Source of the DNA: Candidatus Absconditabacterales bacterium
GTDB lineage: Bacteria; Patescibacteria; JAEDAM01; Absconditabacterales; Absconditicoccaceae
Assembly (NCBI GenBank): GCA_938010495.1
Contig: CALLUT010000086.1
Location: forward strand, 1 to 8,217
Direction: 5' to 3'
DNA length: 8,217 nt
The translations under genes were made by a program, and so were the position numbers. Shown here one piece after another: positions 7,000 through 8,217 of the stretch (positions are counted from its first letter, which is position 1; each line of letters opens with the position of its first letter). The notes under the pieces were generated by a model. It did no database searches and had not been told where the DNA came from. It was given only the letters and a program-made list of their open reading frames with translations.

Positions 7000-7517
7000 A
7001 TGAAAAAAATAAAACAAAAGGATTCTCAAAAGATGTAGTAAATATACTAGAAAATCTTCCAATAGAAATACTTAATAATAAAGAAATACAAGATTGAGCA
7101 TGGTATGGATATGCTCATTATTGAGAACTTAATAAAGATTCTCATGTATGAGTTTATAAAAAAAATATACTGTCCGAATGAACACAAAGAATAATTGATT
7201 CGCTCAGAGAAAAATGAGCGTCAAAAGGTGTTATTACTTTTATGAAATTAGGACTAAAATTATTTCCATATAAACATCTAAAATTTATCCTAGATCAAAG
7301 TTGAATGGATCATGAATTAGTAGGACATATGTGAAACTACTTAGAATGAAACAGACATCATGAAGTTGAAGCAATCCAAGCTCAAGTTGATTGATTTAAA
7401 ATGAGAAGTTGAATTAAATGAAAAGGATTATATTGGTGGATACTTAGTAAAGTATGAAGAATAATACTTGATACTCATAAAAAAGAAGACTTAGAACGGG
7501 AAGAAAATAATTTATAA
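7000..7517 (+). CDS. Putative HExxxH zinc-metallopeptidase-like protein, frame break in a poly-A run
   Basis: About 172 residues if one A is added to the A7 run at 7003-7009. Without it ATG 7000 reads only 12 codons, while the long frame (open from 6993 to TAA 7515-7517) has no ATG, GTG or TTG near its beginning. The body reads smoothly with UGA as Gly (for example DGAWYGYAHYGEL). The notable motif is HELVGH (7311-7328), an HExxxH of the kind that binds zinc in dipeptidyl peptidase III (HELLGH), followed 10 residues later by HHEVEA (7356-7373), whose Glu could be a third ligand. The protein is far smaller than DPP III, and no signal peptide is seen. The enzyme role is inference. A basic, tryptophan-containing tail (KGKGLYWWILSKV) follows. 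It stands downstream of its own promoter. Confidence 0.72.
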
Positions 7518-7760
7518 AAAATTAACAGTTTTAACACTCTCCTTTTCAATAAATATACTAAAGTATAATTTCGAAATCATTTTCCTTTTACTGTCGTAAA
7601 ATAAAAATTGTTTCTCAAATAAAAAATCAGAAGACTAATCCTCTGATTTCTTACTTTATATCTATGATTTGACAATATTGTTTTCCTGAATTTGGGAATC
7701 GAGGGAGAGAACTCAAACCAAATATAAAACACTTATAAGCGCCTTAGAATCAATAGACAC
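7518..7760. other. Convergent intergenic region
   Basis: No open frame of note with either code is seen here. It holds a short palindrome TATACT-AA-AGTATA (7554-7567), the bidirectional terminator hairpin, and a less AT-rich patch (about 7690-7725) that can form a small stem (TTTGGG with CTCAAA). No tRNA or known small RNA was recognised. Confidence 0.6.
7624..7649. terminator. Bidirectional terminator hairpin between convergent genes
   Basis: AAATCAGA pairs perfectly with TCTGATTT over an inner loop of ten bases. On the minus strand it is followed by a T-rich run (six T with the stem end, then ATTT), serving the gene ending at 7761. On the plus strand the tail (CTTACTTT) is weaker. It lies 106 bases after the plus-strand stop. 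Confidence 0.72.
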
Positions 7761-8217
7761 TTACATTTTATTGTTCAATCATTCCTTAATTATCAGCTTA
7801 TAGCTCTCAGAGAGTTCTTTATCACACCTAATTGTCATAAAACATTTTGTTTTTAAACGAAAGAGAGCTTCAAATCAATCCTTATCAAAAGATACTTCAT
7901 TCTCTATTGAAGTATAGTATTCATCAAGTAACTGTAATAAAGAACTAGGAATAAGTACATCTATTACATAATCTCAAATCACAGCACAATAATATCATGT
8001 ATCTGGCAGTGATGTTGTACTATTTATTCAACTATAAAAGGTAATATTCTCTATCATACTCTTTCAAAGAGTATCTAAAAAAACATTGTTTCATACTAAC
8101 TGATGAACGCGAATTCATTTCTCTTTCGTAATTTTATAATAGGATAACTCAGTATTTTCTGATCAATAAAGAAAGTATAAATGACTATCATAAAAATATA
8201 CATGTTTAGGCGTTTGA
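7761..8217 (-). CDS. Unrecognised protein, 3' part only (enters from the right edge)
   Basis: The frame is open for 151 codons from 8216 to TAA 7763-7761 with UGA as Gly; the start lies beyond the window. The visible part begins QTPKHVYFYDSHLYFLYGSE and is rich in beta-type and helical stretches. A GYYCAVIGDYVIDVLIPSS segment is followed by a helix (LLQLLDEYY), and the end is lysine-rich (YKLIIKEGLNNKM). It contains several UGA glycines. No membrane helix, signal peptide or catalytic motif is evident, and I recognise no family. It converges on the plus-strand operon and has a terminator about 110 bases after its stop. Confidence 0.75.

Noticed and set aside
7690..7740. Possible tRNA or tmRNA end in the less AT-rich patch
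   Set aside because: A TCGATTCCC-like string is seen on the minus strand, but no acceptor stem, T-stem pairing or CCA end could be built.
1..8217. UGA as tryptophan (Mycoplasma-type code 4)
   Set aside because: It would put Trp into the K+ filter, Walker A, the ABC signature and the Nudix box, all of which need Gly; UGG is also used at separate Trp positions.

Overview
The window comes from an AT-rich bacterium that reads UGA as glycine (NCBI genetic code 25). That code is known from Candidatus Gracilibacteria (BD1-5) and Absconditabacteria (SR1) of the candidate phyla radiation. With UGA as a stop, almost every gene here looks like rubble. With UGA as Gly, both strands resolve into ten closely packed genes, all complete ones ending in TAA or TAG. 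UGA falls on invariant glycines of several unrelated families: both glycines of a K+ channel filter (TVGYGD), two of the Walker A glycines and the first signature glycine of an ABC ATPase, the glycine of a Nudix box, and SAGL in a tyrosine phosphatase. These positions need Gly, so a Trp reading (code 4) does not fit. I cannot separate Gracilibacteria from SR1 from this window.

Layout, minus strand, in transcription order: a partial unrecognised gene enters from the right edge (8217-7761). Then come a 52-residue one-helix membrane protein (5661-5503) with a terminator hairpin after it, a fused permease-ATPase ABC exporter (5396-3672), a 225-residue protein with a possible PP2C-like C-terminal part (3591-2914), a 646-residue secreted protein built of thrombospondin type-3-like Ca-binding repeats (2859-919), a YfcD/IPP-isomerase-like Nudix hydrolase (about 885-364), and a partial unrecognised gene leaving at the left edge (288-1).

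Layout, plus strand: a six-helix voltage-gated K+ channel with one frame break (5772-6496), overlapped by one base by a CX5R protein tyrosine phosphatase (6496-6921). After these comes a small protein with an HExxxH zinc-protease-like motif (7000-7517), with a good promoter placed so that its mRNA would be leaderless. A bidirectional hairpin (7624-7649) separates it from the convergent gene at the right edge.

Overall the window is rich in cell-surface and envelope functions: an exporter, a secreted adhesin-like repeat protein, an ion channel and a tiny membrane protein. That fits an epibiotic or host-associated CPR lifestyle, but this is inference. Three genes (channel, HExxxH protein and, less certainly, the Nudix start) would gain an intact frame from one extra base. 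Either the assembly has single-base deletions or the organism tolerates or uses slippage. Few starts have a recognisable Shine-Dalgarno sequence.
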